Source: Capsicum annuum (Eukaryota > Streptophyta > Magnoliopsida > Solanales > Solanaceae). From it: a stretch of DNA of 64,000 bases. The position numbers were made by a program, and so were the translations under genes. The stretch covers positions 98,470,654-98,534,653 of the forward strand of contig NC_061120.1 in assembly GCF_002878395.1 (NCBI RefSeq). The letters run 5' to 3'. Of the stretch, positions 21,626 to 34,160 are shown piece by piece; the stretch's first letter is position 1, and the number at the start of each line of letters is the position of its first letter. The notes beneath the pieces were generated by a model. It saw nothing but the letters and a program-made list of their open reading frames with translations, searched no databases and was not told the origin of the DNA.

Positions 21626-24029
21626 ATGCGTAGTTATATAAAGAAAATTAAACTTTAAGGAAATGGCCAAATTGTGTTTTGCCTGGGAGGATATTTCCTG
21701 TAGTCTCCTTCTATAGCAGGCTTCATTTTGCTAATATAGGACCTCTATAATAAGAATTTTCCTGCAATAGCTGTAGTGGCTTTTATCATCCCAAGGACTC
21801 AAGATGTGAACAAATGGTGCCTTTTGATGAGAAACCCTATTTTTGTCATTACAACCCTGCATTGGTGTTCACAAAATATCCTAGAACTAGTTTATGCAAA
21901 AATTGATACATGATAACTTCTAAAATATGTCTTAATCATCAAAACCAAATCAAGAGAAACCCTTCACATTCCTTAGACCCTAATTGGCCATGAATCCTGT
22001 TGATACTTACACAAAAAATGTTGTAGAAACATTGTAAATATAACAGAGGCACCCATGATTTGAAATTTAGCCCAAAATCATCCCCTATTTTAAATTTAAA
22101 AGTCAACCCCAAAACCTATTCCTTTTTGCCAATTCAAGAATAATTAAAGCAAAAATAGGAATAACAGAGTTAAGGAGGGAAGTATAGAGGTAATTTCCTC
22201 TATTCCCATGTCGGGAGTGAAGTGATAGGGGGAGGGGATTTTTTGAGTGTAGAAAATAAGAAATGAGCACGAAACCCATTTCTCATCCATTAAATCTAGT
22301 CTCTTCAGTTAGGAATTTTTTGTCATCCACTCTGTTTTTAAATTTTTTTAGTTTTGATATATTGACAAGGAATTGGATACCACGTACTTGGAAAATCTTT
22401 TTCTACAAGTAGTCTTGTGCAACTCGTAAGTAAGTAAGGTTTCCTAATGGAGCAATGTAATAAAAAGATGCTACTCAAACATTTAGTATGGGAGTGGAAA
22501 GGAATTCTGTGATTTGCTTGATTGTTTAATTGGATAATATAGAGAGGGCATTAATATCTAATGAAATTTGTTCTTCATCTTCCAATAGATATCTTTTTGT
22601 TATAAACTATGGGAAATTGATATCTATTGTAATGACTTAGGTTGTTGTTATTTAAAGCAACCTCTTTTATGGGTACCATGTACAATATTTTCTTTATAAA
22701 AATACAAATTCATACTAAAATGGGATGATGTAGCAATAAATTTTGAAATTTAAAATTTTCTATTGGGTGGATGTTAATCCACTATAGAAGGAATTTTCTC
22801 ACTATAGTGACACGGTGGTTGTAGCGTACCATCCTCTATAGTAGAATGTCAAAGGTAGAATCCAAACCCTGTTTTATAAGAATCCTTTTTTCTTTTTAGT
22901 TGCAAAAAGAATGAATGAGGCTTCTAAAACCCCCTAGGGTTGACTCATGGTTTTGGGGAAATAGAATAGAAAGACTACTCTCAAATGGGGTAAAACCCAT
23001 TGTTTCATTATAAGTCCATACCAAAAATTACTAGCATAGCCTCTGTAGAAGTTGCTTAGCATCCAGATAGGATAGGTATAACGGAGAAGTGTAGACCATT
23101 AAAAATCATAGGCATGAATTAGATTGATTGAAAATCTCTTGTTAGACCTGTGGACAAGGTGTTGGGATGGATAGAAAGGAAAGACCAGTTTTTGGATGGG
23201 AATTTTCTGTTATTTGTGATATTGAACTTTTCAAGTAATTTTTGTGTTACTTGTGATATTATTCATCCTTGGAGGAATAAAAATGGTGATGTACATGGAA
23301 ATTAGTTAGGTATGATATTATTCATCCTTGTAGGATTAAAAATGGTGATGTACATGGAAATTGGTTAGAGCCTAATAAATATCTGATTAGGAAAGGTTAG
23401 TATTGGTGGATTTCGTACAATCTATGGTAGTAACTAAATGAGTGATAATCTCATAAAGTATTAATGTTAGGGTGAGAGGTTGGATGTATTCTTCATGGAT
23501 TATAGGTTCGAAAACATAAATTAGACATCTTATGCCCTAATCGAGCCTTAAATTATATACGGGTTATAGTTGATAGTGTAATGTAGTAGAAACCCAACTT
23601 GTTTTATATGTGTAAGATAATTGTTCCTTTGTATTGCTTGTTATAATGAATGTTCAAGGAAAGTTAATGACTATTTGATATCCTAAGTGATAATCACATA
23701 CAATGAACTTATATGAAACTCTTGTTGATTTTTATTAGTGTATTACTATTGTTATTATGGTTGTGATTGTTGTGATATCTATTAATTATTGTAAGATGTA
23801 CCAATATTTAGGCATCTTCACGGAGTTCGTTAGTACATGATTGGTAGACACTTGATGTCTTGTATTCGGTATATTAACAAGAGTGTATACCATGCAGGTT
23901 AGGGCTAATGGTCTCTATGAGATCCTTAGCATGTATGTACAATAAAAAAGTTAGTGTGATGGTTCTTTGAGTGAACCTTGATTAGGTGTTCTATCTTTTA
24001 TATTGGTTCCTTGAGTTAATTAGTGTTAC
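21626..24029. other. Unassigned AT-rich stretch
   Basis: There is no gene, LTR edge or domain I can support in these 2.4 kb. It contains a 59-bp tandem duplication at 23254-23371. It may hold 5' sequence of the split transposon-like gene on its left side, since that frame begins near 21625, but I cannot show exons. Confidence 0.4.
23254..23371. repeat. 59-bp tandem duplication
   Basis: Two units (23254-23312, 23313-23371) both start TGATATTATTCATCCTTG and share AAAAATGGTGATGTACATGG. They differ at a few bases. Confidence 0.9.
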
Positions 24030-25052
24030 TTGGAGGATAAGAAGGTGTCTTATGCTAAGTTAGTGGAGTGAAAGGATGATGAAGAGAAGAGGACAAATAG
24101 GGCGGAGTATAATTTAGATAGAAAAGAGGCTAAGTTAGCAATTATAATAGCTAATACAACAACTTTCGATATCTTGTATACATCTTTATATGAGAAAGGT
24201 AGGGATAAGAATTTGTATAGGCTTGACAAGGTTAGGGAGTATTGGGCTTGTGACCTTGATTATGTAAAGTGTATCAAGGGTGAAGATGAGAAAATTTTGG
24301 TGGATGACACTGTCATTAGGAGGGCGTGGAAGTCTTATTTTCATAGCTTTTTGAATAATAAAGTGGTTAAAGGTTTAGTGCTGGGGGACTTGGAGAACAT
24401 AGATTTATGCCATGGCATATTAAGGTTAAGGAGTTCAAGGGTGTTATTTATAGGAGGCATAAGACTAAGGAGACTAGGGTAGATGAAATTTTGGTGGATT
24501 TTTGGAAGAGCATTGGTGGGGAAGCTATGGAGTGGATTTTAGGATGACGAAGATACCAGAAGCTTGGAGATGGTGTATGAAGATTTCCTTAAATAAGAAC
24601 AAGGGGGACATTCAGAGTTATAATTACTATAAAGGTATCAAGTTGTTGATTCATATGATGAAGGTTTGTAAAAGAGTAGTATAGTTGAGGCTGAGGAGGG
24701 TTATGGTTTTTTTAAGAATTAATTTATTTTCATGCCAAGTCTCTTAACTACCAAAGACATTTATCTCGTGATTAGATTTGTAGGATCATATAGGTAGAGG
24801 ATGAAGGACTTGCACATGGTATACATTGATCTTGAGAAAGCATATGACAAAGTACTAAAAAAGGTTTTGTGGAGGTGGTTGTAGGTTAGAGGTGTGACTA
24901 TGGTGTATAATAGGTTGATTCAGGAAATGTATGACGTGGTGAAAATTTGTGTGAGGACAAAAAGAGGGGATTAGAATCACTTTCCTATTTTGACTGGGTT
25001 GCACCAAGGACAGACTCTTAGTTTATTTTTATTCGCCTTGGTGTTGGGTGTT
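24030..25052 (+). pseudogene. LINE (non-LTR) reverse transcriptase, truncated
   Basis: Coding blocks run in order on the + strand: KKVSYAKLVE, NRAEYNLDRKEAKLAI, KNLYRLDKVREYWACDLDYV and DDTVIRRAWKSYFHSFLNN (in 24037-24360). Then, after frameshifts, come MKISLNKNKGDIQSYNYYKG (about 24580-24640), the RT block LHMVYIDLEKAYDKV (about 24810-24855) with a catalytic Asp, and LHQGQTLSLFLFAL ending near 25045. These match plant L1-type LINE RTs. The endonuclease part is missing upstream. The FADD box is missing downstream, because the sequence switches to element I at about 25052 without a poly-A tail. Confidence 0.8.
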
Positions 25053-25973
25053 TTACACTACCATTGCCAACTCCAAATCATGAGTGAGGATTTTGTGATC
25101 ATGCACATTTAGCTACCTTGATGCATAAGCAGTAACTTAACACTGCGACATCAACACTCAATAAAAACCAACACCATTAGCTTCCAAATTTGCGGTGAAT
25201 TCCCCACCATTAATTAGAAGAGACAAAGAGAGGCTGAAGTGAAAAATCCCTTGAGCTTTTGAAAGATCGACTCACAATCCTCAGACAACTGGTAAGGAAC
25301 CTTATTTAGGGTTAATCTATTCATCGGAATGGCAATAATAGCAAAACTCTCAATAAAATCCAAATTAATGAAGCTACAAACCTCAGATGGAGATGTAGGC
25401 CTGACCCAATCACAAATAGCCATAACTTCATCCGGTCTGCCATGATCCCATCCTTTGACCCCAAATATTATAGAAATATCATTGGATCAAACCAGAACTC
25501 ACACTTAGAGAATTTGGCAAAAAGCCTATGATCTCTCAAAATCAAGAGAAAAATCCTCAAATACTACTTATGATCATCCCTACTCCTTGAACACACAAGA
25601 ATGTCATCGATGAACACAATTACAAAGAAATCCAAAGAAGGACCGAACACATGATTCATCAAATCCATAAATATGGCAGTGACATTACTCAACCGAAAGA
25701 CATCACCAAAAATTCATAATGACCGTAATGAGTCCTGAAGGCTATATTTGGGATGTACTTATTTGGAAACCTCAACTGATGGTAACCGAACCATAAGTAA
25801 ATCTTAGCGAACACCACTGCTCCCTGAAGCTAGTCAAAATAAATCATTAATTCAAGGTATAAGAAACTTGTTATTCATCATCACCTTATTAAGTTTCTGG
25901 TAGTAAATATACACATGCAAGGAACCTTCATTCTTCTTCACGAACAAGATAGAAGAACCCTAAGAAGACATAG
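25053..25973 (-). pseudogene. RT and RNase H relic, left part of element I
   Basis: Read on the minus strand from 25973: SSILFVKKNEGSLHVYIYY and LNKVMMNNKF (RT palm), [19 protein letters not shown] leading into the catalytic IDDIL (about 25600-25660), then LRDHRLFAKFSKCEFWFD, VRPTSPSEVCSFI (25423-25360) and DCESIFQKLK. The RNase H block VTAYASR-LNVHDHKILTHDL (with a stop) reaches the junction near 25052. The RT N-terminal part is on the far side of element H, starting at 47533. The two pieces join in frame across H's target site as GFIIPTMSS-GSSILFVKK. Confidence 0.85.
25969..25973. repeat. Target-site duplication of H, left copy (CATAG)
   Basis: CATAG directly precedes the left LTR of H and is repeated exactly at 47528-47532 beyond its right LTR. 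Confidence 0.9.
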
Positions 25974-28153
25974 TGACATAACCCGAATCAGGGCCTAATG
26001 ATGTTGGGTGCCTGAAGTCCAACCAGGACTGGAGACCACCCCCAATACCCAACAAAAATCCCCCTGCAACCTATGTTCGATGAATTCTGAACATATGTCA
26101 AGATAGAACAATAATAAAACAAAGACATTAATAAAAACCATGACCATATCTAAAAAAACATCCAACCAAATATCCAAACGGATTCAACCCTAATGCGAAT
26201 ACCAATACCAAGGCTGACACTAATACCGATACCGCCTATGCCCATAGTAGTCACACAAATCTCTAATCAGAAGCAAAAAACAACCTAATGGGACATAACC
26301 CCAACCATAAAAAACCAAAGTCCAAGTAACAAAAATAATGTAAATATGTTGACATCATGAAACGGAGTCTTCAAAAGTATGGAAGCTACCCACTTCATTT
26401 TGACTCTAAGCAATCCCTGAATCTAAGTCATTAAGCAAGATGAGTAGTATGGCTAGTTCGAGCATCAGATGGGGATACGCCTGAAGATGATTAGTGTGAT
26501 AAACACTAGCATGTATTCAAGAATAAGGATAAAATAATGCATTTATTCAAAACCAAAGCAAATAACCATATGAAATCACATACATATATACATATATACC
26601 ATGCCGAGAAAGTGAACCAAGTTTAGCATGCATTTAAAACCTTAACCTCAATTTCGTAGCTTGACCATACTAAAGCCACCCACGAGCTATATGAGTTCAG
26701 TGTTAACCCCTGAATGTGCCCCAGTGCATATAGTTGTATGAACCAAAGATATCATAAGGTTCGGTGATTCCCGTGTACCATTCGCCCTTCATGATACATA
26801 TATACAAGCACAAACTTAGTGGATTTCCATGTACCCCACAAGTATATGGTCAGCATGACCAACCCTCATGTCGGCAAACATGAGTTTCCAGTGTCCATCC
26901 TTCAAAATCACACCTTCATGGCTAACTATCACAACCTGCCATTATTTCCCCATTAATAACTTTAGTATATAATCAAACCACCGATTCCAGAATTTAATTA
27001 CAATGGCATTATGAAGTGGTATCATCATACCAACTATAGTTTGTAAGCAATTTCATTAGCCAACACTTAAAGGATTCCCATGTACCCTGCAAGATTTCCA
27101 ATTTAACGAAAGCCATGGCTGCCAATTCCTTTCCAAACCATTTAAAAACCAACGAAACCAATTTAAGTTCCATTACTATATCAAGCAATGCAAAGATTTC
27201 AATAAAAGTCAAACTATGTAACAAAATCATTCTTATTGGTATTTTATCAAACATGTTGAGGGCATATAGTTTCCAAAATCAAACCAAGCATCAATTGACC
27301 ATTCTCATGAAACCACATGTTAAAACCACAATTATAACATGAAAAACCATAATTAAAATACGAGAAAACATCATCCAACCAAGAACAACAAAACCTCCAA
27401 CATATATTTCAAAACCAAAATATTACCACAATAACACCATGAAAACCATTCATTAAAACATGCATTTAGTTGAACTAACAATGTGGGAGGAATAACATTC
27501 CATAGACACCAGGGAAGACAAAGAGAAACCACCCTTAAGAGCCTTAATTGATCACCTTGAAGAAACCGTAGCCTTTTCTTAAACCAAGAGATATTGAAAG
27601 ATTTAAGTGTGTTTAGGGAGTGTTTGATTGAGAATTATAAGTTAAATGAGCCTTAAAAGGTGTTATATGTCAAGGGATCAAAAGGGGTTGAGAGGAGAAA
27701 TGTCCTGAATACCCCCAACTTAAACTATAAAAATTCTCACAGATGGGTACGATTGGGCCCCTCAACTCGTACCCATATCGTACGAGTGGTACCCTCCAAT
27801 CGTATCTAAGATAGAAAGTTAGACTTCATATTTTTTCCAACATATGACTTCGTTGCCTAACTAGTGTCATCAATATACCACTAGCATCCCTAAGTCATAC
27901 CCTAGGAAGAATGTGAAAGGCTAGACACTGGAAAACATGTGATTAGACTTTCTACTTCTTGTCACTTCAACATAAGACTCGTATGGAGTCTTCTCGTACA
28001 TTGGAAAAAACTTGGCCAATATCTCACCGACTAACATATGACTAGGGTTTTTATATCCATACCCACACCATATGACTAGTATGGTGAGTTGTATGACCAA
28101 TAGAAGGCTCACAACTCAGGAAATTTCCAAGGACCAAAGCCTAGGGTGTTTTA
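25974..28153 (-). repeat. 3' LTR of element H
   Basis: This 2,180-bp LTR has a + strand start TGACATAACCC and an end GGGTGTTTTA. It is collinear with 39590-40322 plus 46083-47527: the CCTCATGTCGGCAAACATGA phrase and the TTCCCATGTACCC repeats occur in both. It is useful as the intact reference for reading the insertion site of J in the other LTR. Near its 5' edge is a cluster of CATATGAC/GTATG/CGTACGAG motifs, with a perfect 7-bp hairpin at 28066-28086. Confidence 0.85.
27740..28115. repeat. CGTACGAG / CATATGACT motif cluster in LTR H
   Basis: Repeated short motifs occur in both orientations: TATCGTACGAGTGG, CATATGACTTCG, AGACTCGTATGGAG, and CACCATA-TGACTAG-TATGGTG, a perfect 7-bp inverted repeat at 28066-28086. 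The same region of the right LTR (about 47150-47480) has diverged versions. In this family the cluster begins closer to the LTR 5' edge than in B, C or I. Confidence 0.65.
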
Positions 28154-28167
28154 ATTCTCCCCCACTT
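28154..28167 (-). other. Polypurine tract of H
   Basis: Minus strand AAGTGGGGGAGAAT lies directly before the 3' LTR. This is the plus-strand primer position expected for a Gypsy element. Confidence 0.85.
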
Positions 28168-28379
28168 GGATCATTTATCCTCAAATGACAGAACAAGATC
28201 ATACAAGCATGATTTACACCCCAACACTTCCACTATGACCTTTAACTATGTTAGAAAACAAAGATGCTAGGAAATCAATCTATCCTTTAGCTAAGTTAGA
28301 AAAAAATGTAATGAAGAAAACATACTTTTGGCATGAATTTTTAGGGAAGAAAATAGTAATAGATACTTGGACTTCATGT

Positions 28380-29640
28380 CCTCTTTAGCTTCCTAAGTAG
28401 CCTCTTCCACTTTATTGTTCCTCTATAGAACCTTTGTCGAGGATACGTCCTTAGTCCTCAACCAATGAATATGCCGATCCAAGATCTCAATAAGAACCTC
28501 CTCATAATACAAGGATTCTGAAATACTAGTATCCTTGATAGGTACGATTTGCGATGAATCACCCATATACTTACTCAATATAGAAACTTGGAACACCAGA
28601 TGAATAAAGATCAAACTAGAAGGCAACTCTAACTCATACACAACATTACCAACGCTCCTCTAAATCAAGTACAGACCAACATACCAGGGACTGAGCTTCC
28701 TCTTCTTCCCAAACTATATCACTTCATTCATGGGAGATACCTTAGAGATCGTCCTATCCTCAACCTCAAACTCTAACTCCTTTCACCTCATATCGACACA
28801 GGTTGTTTTATGAATTTGGGATGCCTTAAGCTTATCTCGAATCACCTTTACCTTCTCTATGGCTTGGTGAACCAAATCCAGGCCAAACATCTCTGCCTCA
28901 GCAACCTCGAGCCACCCAATAGGAGACCTATACCTTCTACCATACAATGCTTTAATAAGAGCCATCCTAATGCTAGAATGGTCGCTATCATTATAGGCAA
29001 ACTCTATAAGAGGCAATTTCTTAACCCAACTACCACCATAGTATATCACGCAAGAACAACGCATATCCTCCAATATCTTAATAGTTTATTCTATTTACCC
29101 ATCCGACTGCGGGTGAAAAGCATTATTAAGACTCACCTTAGTCCCCAAACCTTCCTGAAATAACAGCCAAAAGTGAGATAAAAACTATGTACTGCAATTT
29201 GAGAAGATAGAAATAGGTAACCCATGCAACTTCACAATCTCTTAGAGATACACCCTTATATAATCCTCAGCCGAGAAGTTAGTCCTTATTGGAAAAAAGT
29301 AAGCCAATTTTGTCATGCTATCAATGATGACCAAAAATAAATCAAACTGATTCCAAAATCCATATTGATCACTTCCCGCTTCTACATAGGCAACTCAATA
29401 TCTTGATACAATCCTCCAAGCCTCATGTGCTCAACTTTCACTTGTTTGTATACTATGTACTTGACCACAAATTTAGCTATATCCTACTTCATATTGATCC
29501 ACCAATACATATCCTTGAGGACATGATACATTTTTGTCAAACTAGGATGAACAACATAGCATGACTTATGCACCTTAGACAAGATCCTCTCTCATAAATC
29601 ATCGACATCGGGAACACATAACCTCCTTTGTTACCGTAAG
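28380..29640 (-). pseudogene. Integrase relic (H)
   Basis: The open stretch 29073-28783 holds the end of the catalytic core: WVKKLPLIEFAYNDSDHSSI, then ALYGRRYRSPIGWLEVAEAE and DLVHQAIEKVKVIRDKLK. The open stretch 28641-28423 is the C-terminal part: YELELPSSLIFIHLVFQVSI, LSKYMGDSS, and ESLYYEEVLIEILDRHIHWL. The last is the chromodomain-like end typical of plant chromoviruses. The upstream zinc-binding and core sections (29100-29600) are frameshifted but show VEHMRLGGLYQ and related phrases. The enzyme inserted element DNA into the genome. Confidence 0.85.
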
Positions 29641-30238
29641 GTACCGTTACCGCTAATCTTAAAGGCCATTACATTCTGCCCACCAATATCACCCTTGATT
29701 CTCATCAAGAAAAGATCTAACACTTGTTTCTCCTTGATCTCAACACCAAGAGATGACTGTCCCACCTCCTGTAGAAATACACCACCATTTTCAGAGTCTA
29801 AGAAATAAACTCAAAGGTTAGCCAAAGAGTGAATATACTTCACCAACTCCTACTTCTCCTTATCCACATGAGCTAGACTCTCCATGGACAACCTGCTAAA
29901 AGCATCAACAACTATATTAGCTCCACCTAGATGGTAGTGAAGACTCATGTCATAATCTTTGAGAAGCTCGAGCCATTTTTTTGCCTGAGATTAAGATCTT
30001 TTTGAGTAAACACATACTGCAGGCTCTTATGATAAAAAAAGATGTCCACATGCACTCCATACAAATAATGATACCAGATTTTTAATGCGAACACCACAAC
30101 TAGAAATTGCAAATCATGAGTCGGATGATTCCTCTCATACACCTTCAACTACCTAGAGGCATAAGCTATCACCTTGCCATGCTGTATCAGAACACAGCTA
30201 AGCCCTACACGAGATAAATCATAATATACCATAAAACC
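29641..30238 (-). pseudogene. RNase H relic (H)
   Basis: The open stretch 30148-29945 reads [20 protein letters not shown], then [20 protein letters not shown] and [12 protein letters not shown]. This is the Gypsy RNase H core with the helix following the catalytic Glu position (E of DLE is replaced by Q in DLQ) and the SLQY block. The frame upstream (30240-30150) gives decayed forms of the first strand. It lies between RT and integrase. Confidence 0.85.
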
Positions 30239-30724
30239 ATCAGTGCCTTCAGGAAAAGTCAAACTAGAGCCGAAGTTAGCTTATACTTAAGATTTTCTAA
30301 ACTACCCTCACAAGAATCCGACCATAAGAACATCACCTTCTTCTAAGTAAACTTTATCAATGGGGAAACTATAGAAGAAAAACTCTCTACAAACCTCCTG
30401 CCATAACTAGCTAAACCCAAGAAGCTCCAAATATTAGTTAGAGTCATGGGTCTAGGCCACTTTTTAACCACTGCAACCTTCTATGGATCTACCATGACCC
30501 ATTCACTAGAAATGACATAACCTAGTAAAGTGATAATGTTCAACAAGAATTCACATTTTAAGAATTTGGCATAAAACTACTGCTCTTTCAAAGTTTGCAA
30601 CACTACATGGAGGTGATCAACAAGATCTACCTTACTCTTAGAGTACACCAGAATATCATCTATGAGCACAATGACAAATAAATCTAGAAATTGATAAAAG
30701 ATTCTATTAATCAAATACATAAAA
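30239..30724 (-). pseudogene. RT relic, C-terminal part (H)
   Basis: Read on the minus strand from the Copia insertion edge: FMYLINRIFYQFLDLFVIV, then the catalytic box LIDDILVYSK (about 30639-30670). The connection region shows FYAKFLKCEFLL, LLGYVISSEWVMVDP, IWSFLGLASYGRRFVESFSS and DSCEGSLENLKY. The N-terminal part of the same RT is at 37105-37500, beyond element K. Confidence 0.85.
30720..30724. repeat. Target-site duplication of K, left copy (TAAAA)
   Basis: TAAAA precedes the left LTR. TAAAT at 37105-37109 follows the right LTR. They differ at one base. With one copy removed, the H reverse transcriptase reads through (PTTFM... on one side, FMYLINRIF on the other). Confidence 0.7.
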
Positions 30725-31660
30725 TGTTAGCCTCCAATGTTTATATTTTAATAGTGACAAACTAACAAGTGAATCCTTACAGGATATTAAAGACACTAAT
30801 GAAGGAATCGGCTCTAGAAAAGGAAGGACATTCCATCACAAAAAGATTATGACATTCTAACAAGCATGGCAGATAAATCAAATATGCTGAAAAAAGAAGA
30901 AGAAGAATCATCAGCCCAGAATCACGACAGAACGGGAATCACAGCAGAACAAGATCAATCAAAGAATAAATCAAGATCTAAACAAAATTAGGAAGGACAC
31001 AATCATCACATAAGACATCCATACTAAAAGGAAAATAAGATCATAGGCATATCTTAAATGGACGTGATCTAACACAATATGGATATATCTAATATAGACG
31101 TATCAAATGGCTATATTCCTCAATCAAGGAATCAATCTACGTCCTTAATTGGGAATAAATCTCTTGGGTTTCCTTAAGAATAATAGCAGTCAAAGATAAT
31201 AAAAGGAGAAGACTGAAGACAGACACTACTTATGCAACTTCATGCAGAAACTTCAAAGTGTCTTTATCTTAGTCTAACAAGGCTTTGTAACTGTTGTTTA
31301 TAATTTTTATATAAAGAGTAGGATAGCTTCAACTTTGTAACATCAATTAAAGCTGTGTCACAATATCTAAAGAGTAAAGTAAGACTTTAGAACGTGTTTC
31401 CTATCATTGTACTCAAATTAAACTTTCAAATGTCTAAAGAAAACTTGAAACCCAAGAGGATTGGACATAGGAACTGGATTGGTGTGTCGAACCAGGGTAA
31501 ATCTTTGTGTTGTTTATTTTATGCTTTATTATCTACATTCATAATATGTAAGTTTAATATATTTGTGAAGTGTTTTTGATCTGCAGGCGAGTCGACTGTA
31601 AGGAGTAAGTAGTCGACTCATAGAAGAAAATTTCAATTCACCCCTCCTCTTAAACTTTAA
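30725..31660 (+). repeat. 5' LTR of K
   Basis: It starts TGTTAGCCTCCAATG and is collinear with 36194-37104 over the whole length: GTGAATCCTTACA near the start, AGTGTCT...TAGTCTAACAAGGCTT in the middle, and the GAGTCGACT hairpin near the end. It is about 936 bp. Divergence between the two copies is clear, with many substitutions and small gaps. Confidence 0.85.
31589..31619. repeat. GAGTCGACT hairpin at the end of the K LTR
   Basis: GAGTCGACT (31589-31597) and AGTCGACTC (31611-31619) are perfect 9-bp arms around a 13-base loop. In the right LTR the arms are at 37038-37046 and 37060-37068 with a single mismatch at the last base. It lies close to the primer site, so it would be in the transcript leader. 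Confidence 0.85.
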
Positions 31661-31661
31661 T

Positions 31662-31673
31662 TGGTATCAAAGT
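31662..31673 (+). other. Primer-binding site of K (tRNA-Met type)
   Basis: TGGTATCAAAGT follows the left LTR by one base and matches the first nine bases of TGGTATCAGAGC except for one change. It sets K on the + strand. Confidence 0.8.
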
Positions 31674-31738
31674 AGGTTTCATAGATAGCATTGCCTAACC
31701 TCAAGTGAGCGAAGATTAAATGGCTAATTATTAAATTC

Positions 31739-33300
31739 TTGGTGCTCTTTTTTAAGATGGTCACTCCTCCACAAGACCACCATACTTCAATGGGCAACAT
31801 TATTCATATTGGAAAAATAAATTCACTATCTTTGTCCAATCAAATGACTACCAAGCATGGATTGTTATTAAAAAAGGTCCTAAGCCAATTCCAGGGATCA
31901 AGGAAAAATAAAAGGACAAGTATAAAGAATCCAGCAGTACTAATATGGAAGATCTTTAAAATTTTGATATTACGAAGAACAACAAGAGACCATCTAAACT
32001 AACACATGTGCTATAAGTTTACTTTTGTGTGCAGTTAGTGAAGAAGAATATGACAAGATATCAATGTTTGAGACAACAAAAGAAATGTGGGACAAACTGG
32101 AGGTAACCTATGAAGGAACCAAAAAACTCAAGAAGTAAAAAATCGTTACTTTTGTAAAAGAATATGAGTTATTCAAAATTAAGGAAAATGAGGATATTGA
32201 ATCAATGTTTGCCAAATTTAGTAAAATTGTCTATGAACTGAAATCACTGGATATGATCTATCCTCATAGCCTACAAGTCCCGAAACTAGTCCGAAGTCTT
32301 CCAAAGATTTGGGCAACAAGAATTCCATTATAGAAGATGGAGATCTTCACAACATGACTTATGATGAACTATGAGGTAACCTTATAGCATTCAAGAAAAA
32401 TTATATTAACTAGTTTTATAAAGATGAAAAGAAGAAACAGTAGCTTTCAATGCTACTCTAACCGAAGAGTAGGACATTCTCAAAGATACTAATAGCGAAG
32501 GAATAGCCCTCATCAACCATGGGGTAAGGCAGATCATGAGACAGAGACAGCAAGGATTCTAAGGAGGCAAAAGTAATAATTCCATAAGAAATAATAAACG
32601 TTGCTACTACTGCAGAAACCCTAGTCACTTTAAATAGATTTGTCCTACATTGAAAAGAAGAACGTCCAGGAAAAATTAAAACTTTGGAGCCTGGAGTGAT
32701 GAAGATAAAACTAAGAAGAGGTAGAATCCACAATTATGTTTTTCATGGAAATTGGTGAATCCAATGAGGTAATACTATAGGATTGCCATAATTGTAATAC
32801 TCTTGAATCTAACCTGGATATGATTACTGATGAACTTCAAAAAGTTATAGATAAGTATAACAAAGTAGCCCAAGAGAAGAAAAGTTGCGAAGCTAAATTT
32901 AAATCAAAAACTTGAAGAGGAATGACAAAATTAGTAAATAGAAATTAAAGCAAGTCAAATTGAAATTGACCTACTTCATGAAGAGCTTGATGATACTAGA
33001 ATAAAATTAAACAATTTTTGGGCATCCCTAAGCCATATTTTCATAAGATCAAACTCATTTAAAAACTACTCAAGTTCCTTATCAGGGTCATTTAAATCAG
33101 CTAAGAACTATTTCTTCTATCGAGGGTCTGTTTGTTCCATCTGTGGATAGAGAGGGCACAAATCCTACAGTTGTAGGTATAAGCCTAAAAATGTATAGGT
33201 TTGGAATCCCAAAGAGAGTACATCTAACCCTCAAGGACCCAAGACAGCTTGGGTACCTAAGTATAATTAATCTCTTTATTTTGCAGAAATATGTCCGCAA
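31739..33300 (+). pseudogene. Copia Gag relic (K)
   Basis: In shifted frames the start reads YFNGQHYSYWKNKFTIFVQS and NDYQAWIVIKKGP, the opening of plant Copia gag (UBN2-type). Later, around 32160-32250, there is NEDIESMFAKFSKIV. A zinc knuckle, CYYCRNPSHFK-IC (one stop), is at about 32597-32645. A second Cys/His segment, CSIC...GHKSYSCRYKPKN, followed by WNPKESTSNPQGPK, is at about 33135-33265. That is the tail seen in one group of Copia Gags. Stops and frameshifts are frequent. The protein would bind and package element RNA. Confidence 0.7.
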
Positions 33301-34160
33301 CATCTATAACAAGAAGGAATTGATGGCGAATGTTCCATAAGTGTGGCAGGAGAGAAAAAAGGTCCTCGATTGTTTCAGATGAAAAATTATCAGTGATAAC
33401 GATGGATGAAACATTACTAGAGTTGACTACACCCATTTTAGAGTCAACTCTTACAACTAAAATGGTAAAATATAAATAAAGTTATTTTCCCACCAGGAAA
33501 ATACTTTTTCGTATGACAAATACAAATTTTCCTTGTCTGTTGCTACTCTTAATTATTAAGCTATTGTTTACTTTTCTAAAATTTTTTTATTAACTATTGT
33601 ATTTGCTGCATTCTTTCCTAGTAATTCTAACCTTTATTGGAGAATTTTTGGCACTCTGATAAGCATTACTCCAATCTCATGACTCAAAAAGAAACAAACT
33701 TTGGCTTACTCACCAGCAATCAGAGTTGTATTCATAACTCTTGGAAATTGTTGTACTTAAATTCTCTAGATCCTACGTCAACTACTTGGTTTTAATTTGT
33801 CTCTTATAATTTTGCCAAGAACGTGTGTCACTACTGTGTTAATCTTCTGCTTAAATTATTATTTGCATCTAGTGTTAATTATGCTTGAATTTTCTGTTAT
33901 TGATTGGATCATTGTTTTTTCACAAAAAAATTGAATCTTAAAATTCTTGTGTCAAATGAGTCATAGTTTTGAACACAAATCATTTGACTTAGTCAAATCC
34001 TATTTTCGTTGAAGGAAAGAAATTCAAAAAGATTCTGCATTTAATACTCATAAGTTATTTTTGACCTTAATATTCTCTTTATATAATCCATTTTTCTCAT
34101 TACTTAATCCAATTCTCTTTACTTAATCCAATTTTTACCTTTTTTTAAAAAAGGACTTTT
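33301..34160 (+). other. Non-coding stretch of K where pol would start
   Basis: No protease, integrase or RT block is visible on either strand. The stretch is T-rich on the + strand. It separates the Gag relic from the second ORF. Confidence 0.5.

Noticed and set aside
21626..24029. Possible host gene with introns
   Set aside because: I could not find two exons that join into a recognisable protein, and splice-like sites alone are too common to count.
27115..27342. Open stretch on the + strand in the 3' LTR of H
   Set aside because: It lies inside an LTR, overlaps a minus-strand open stretch, and has no conserved counterpart in the other LTR.
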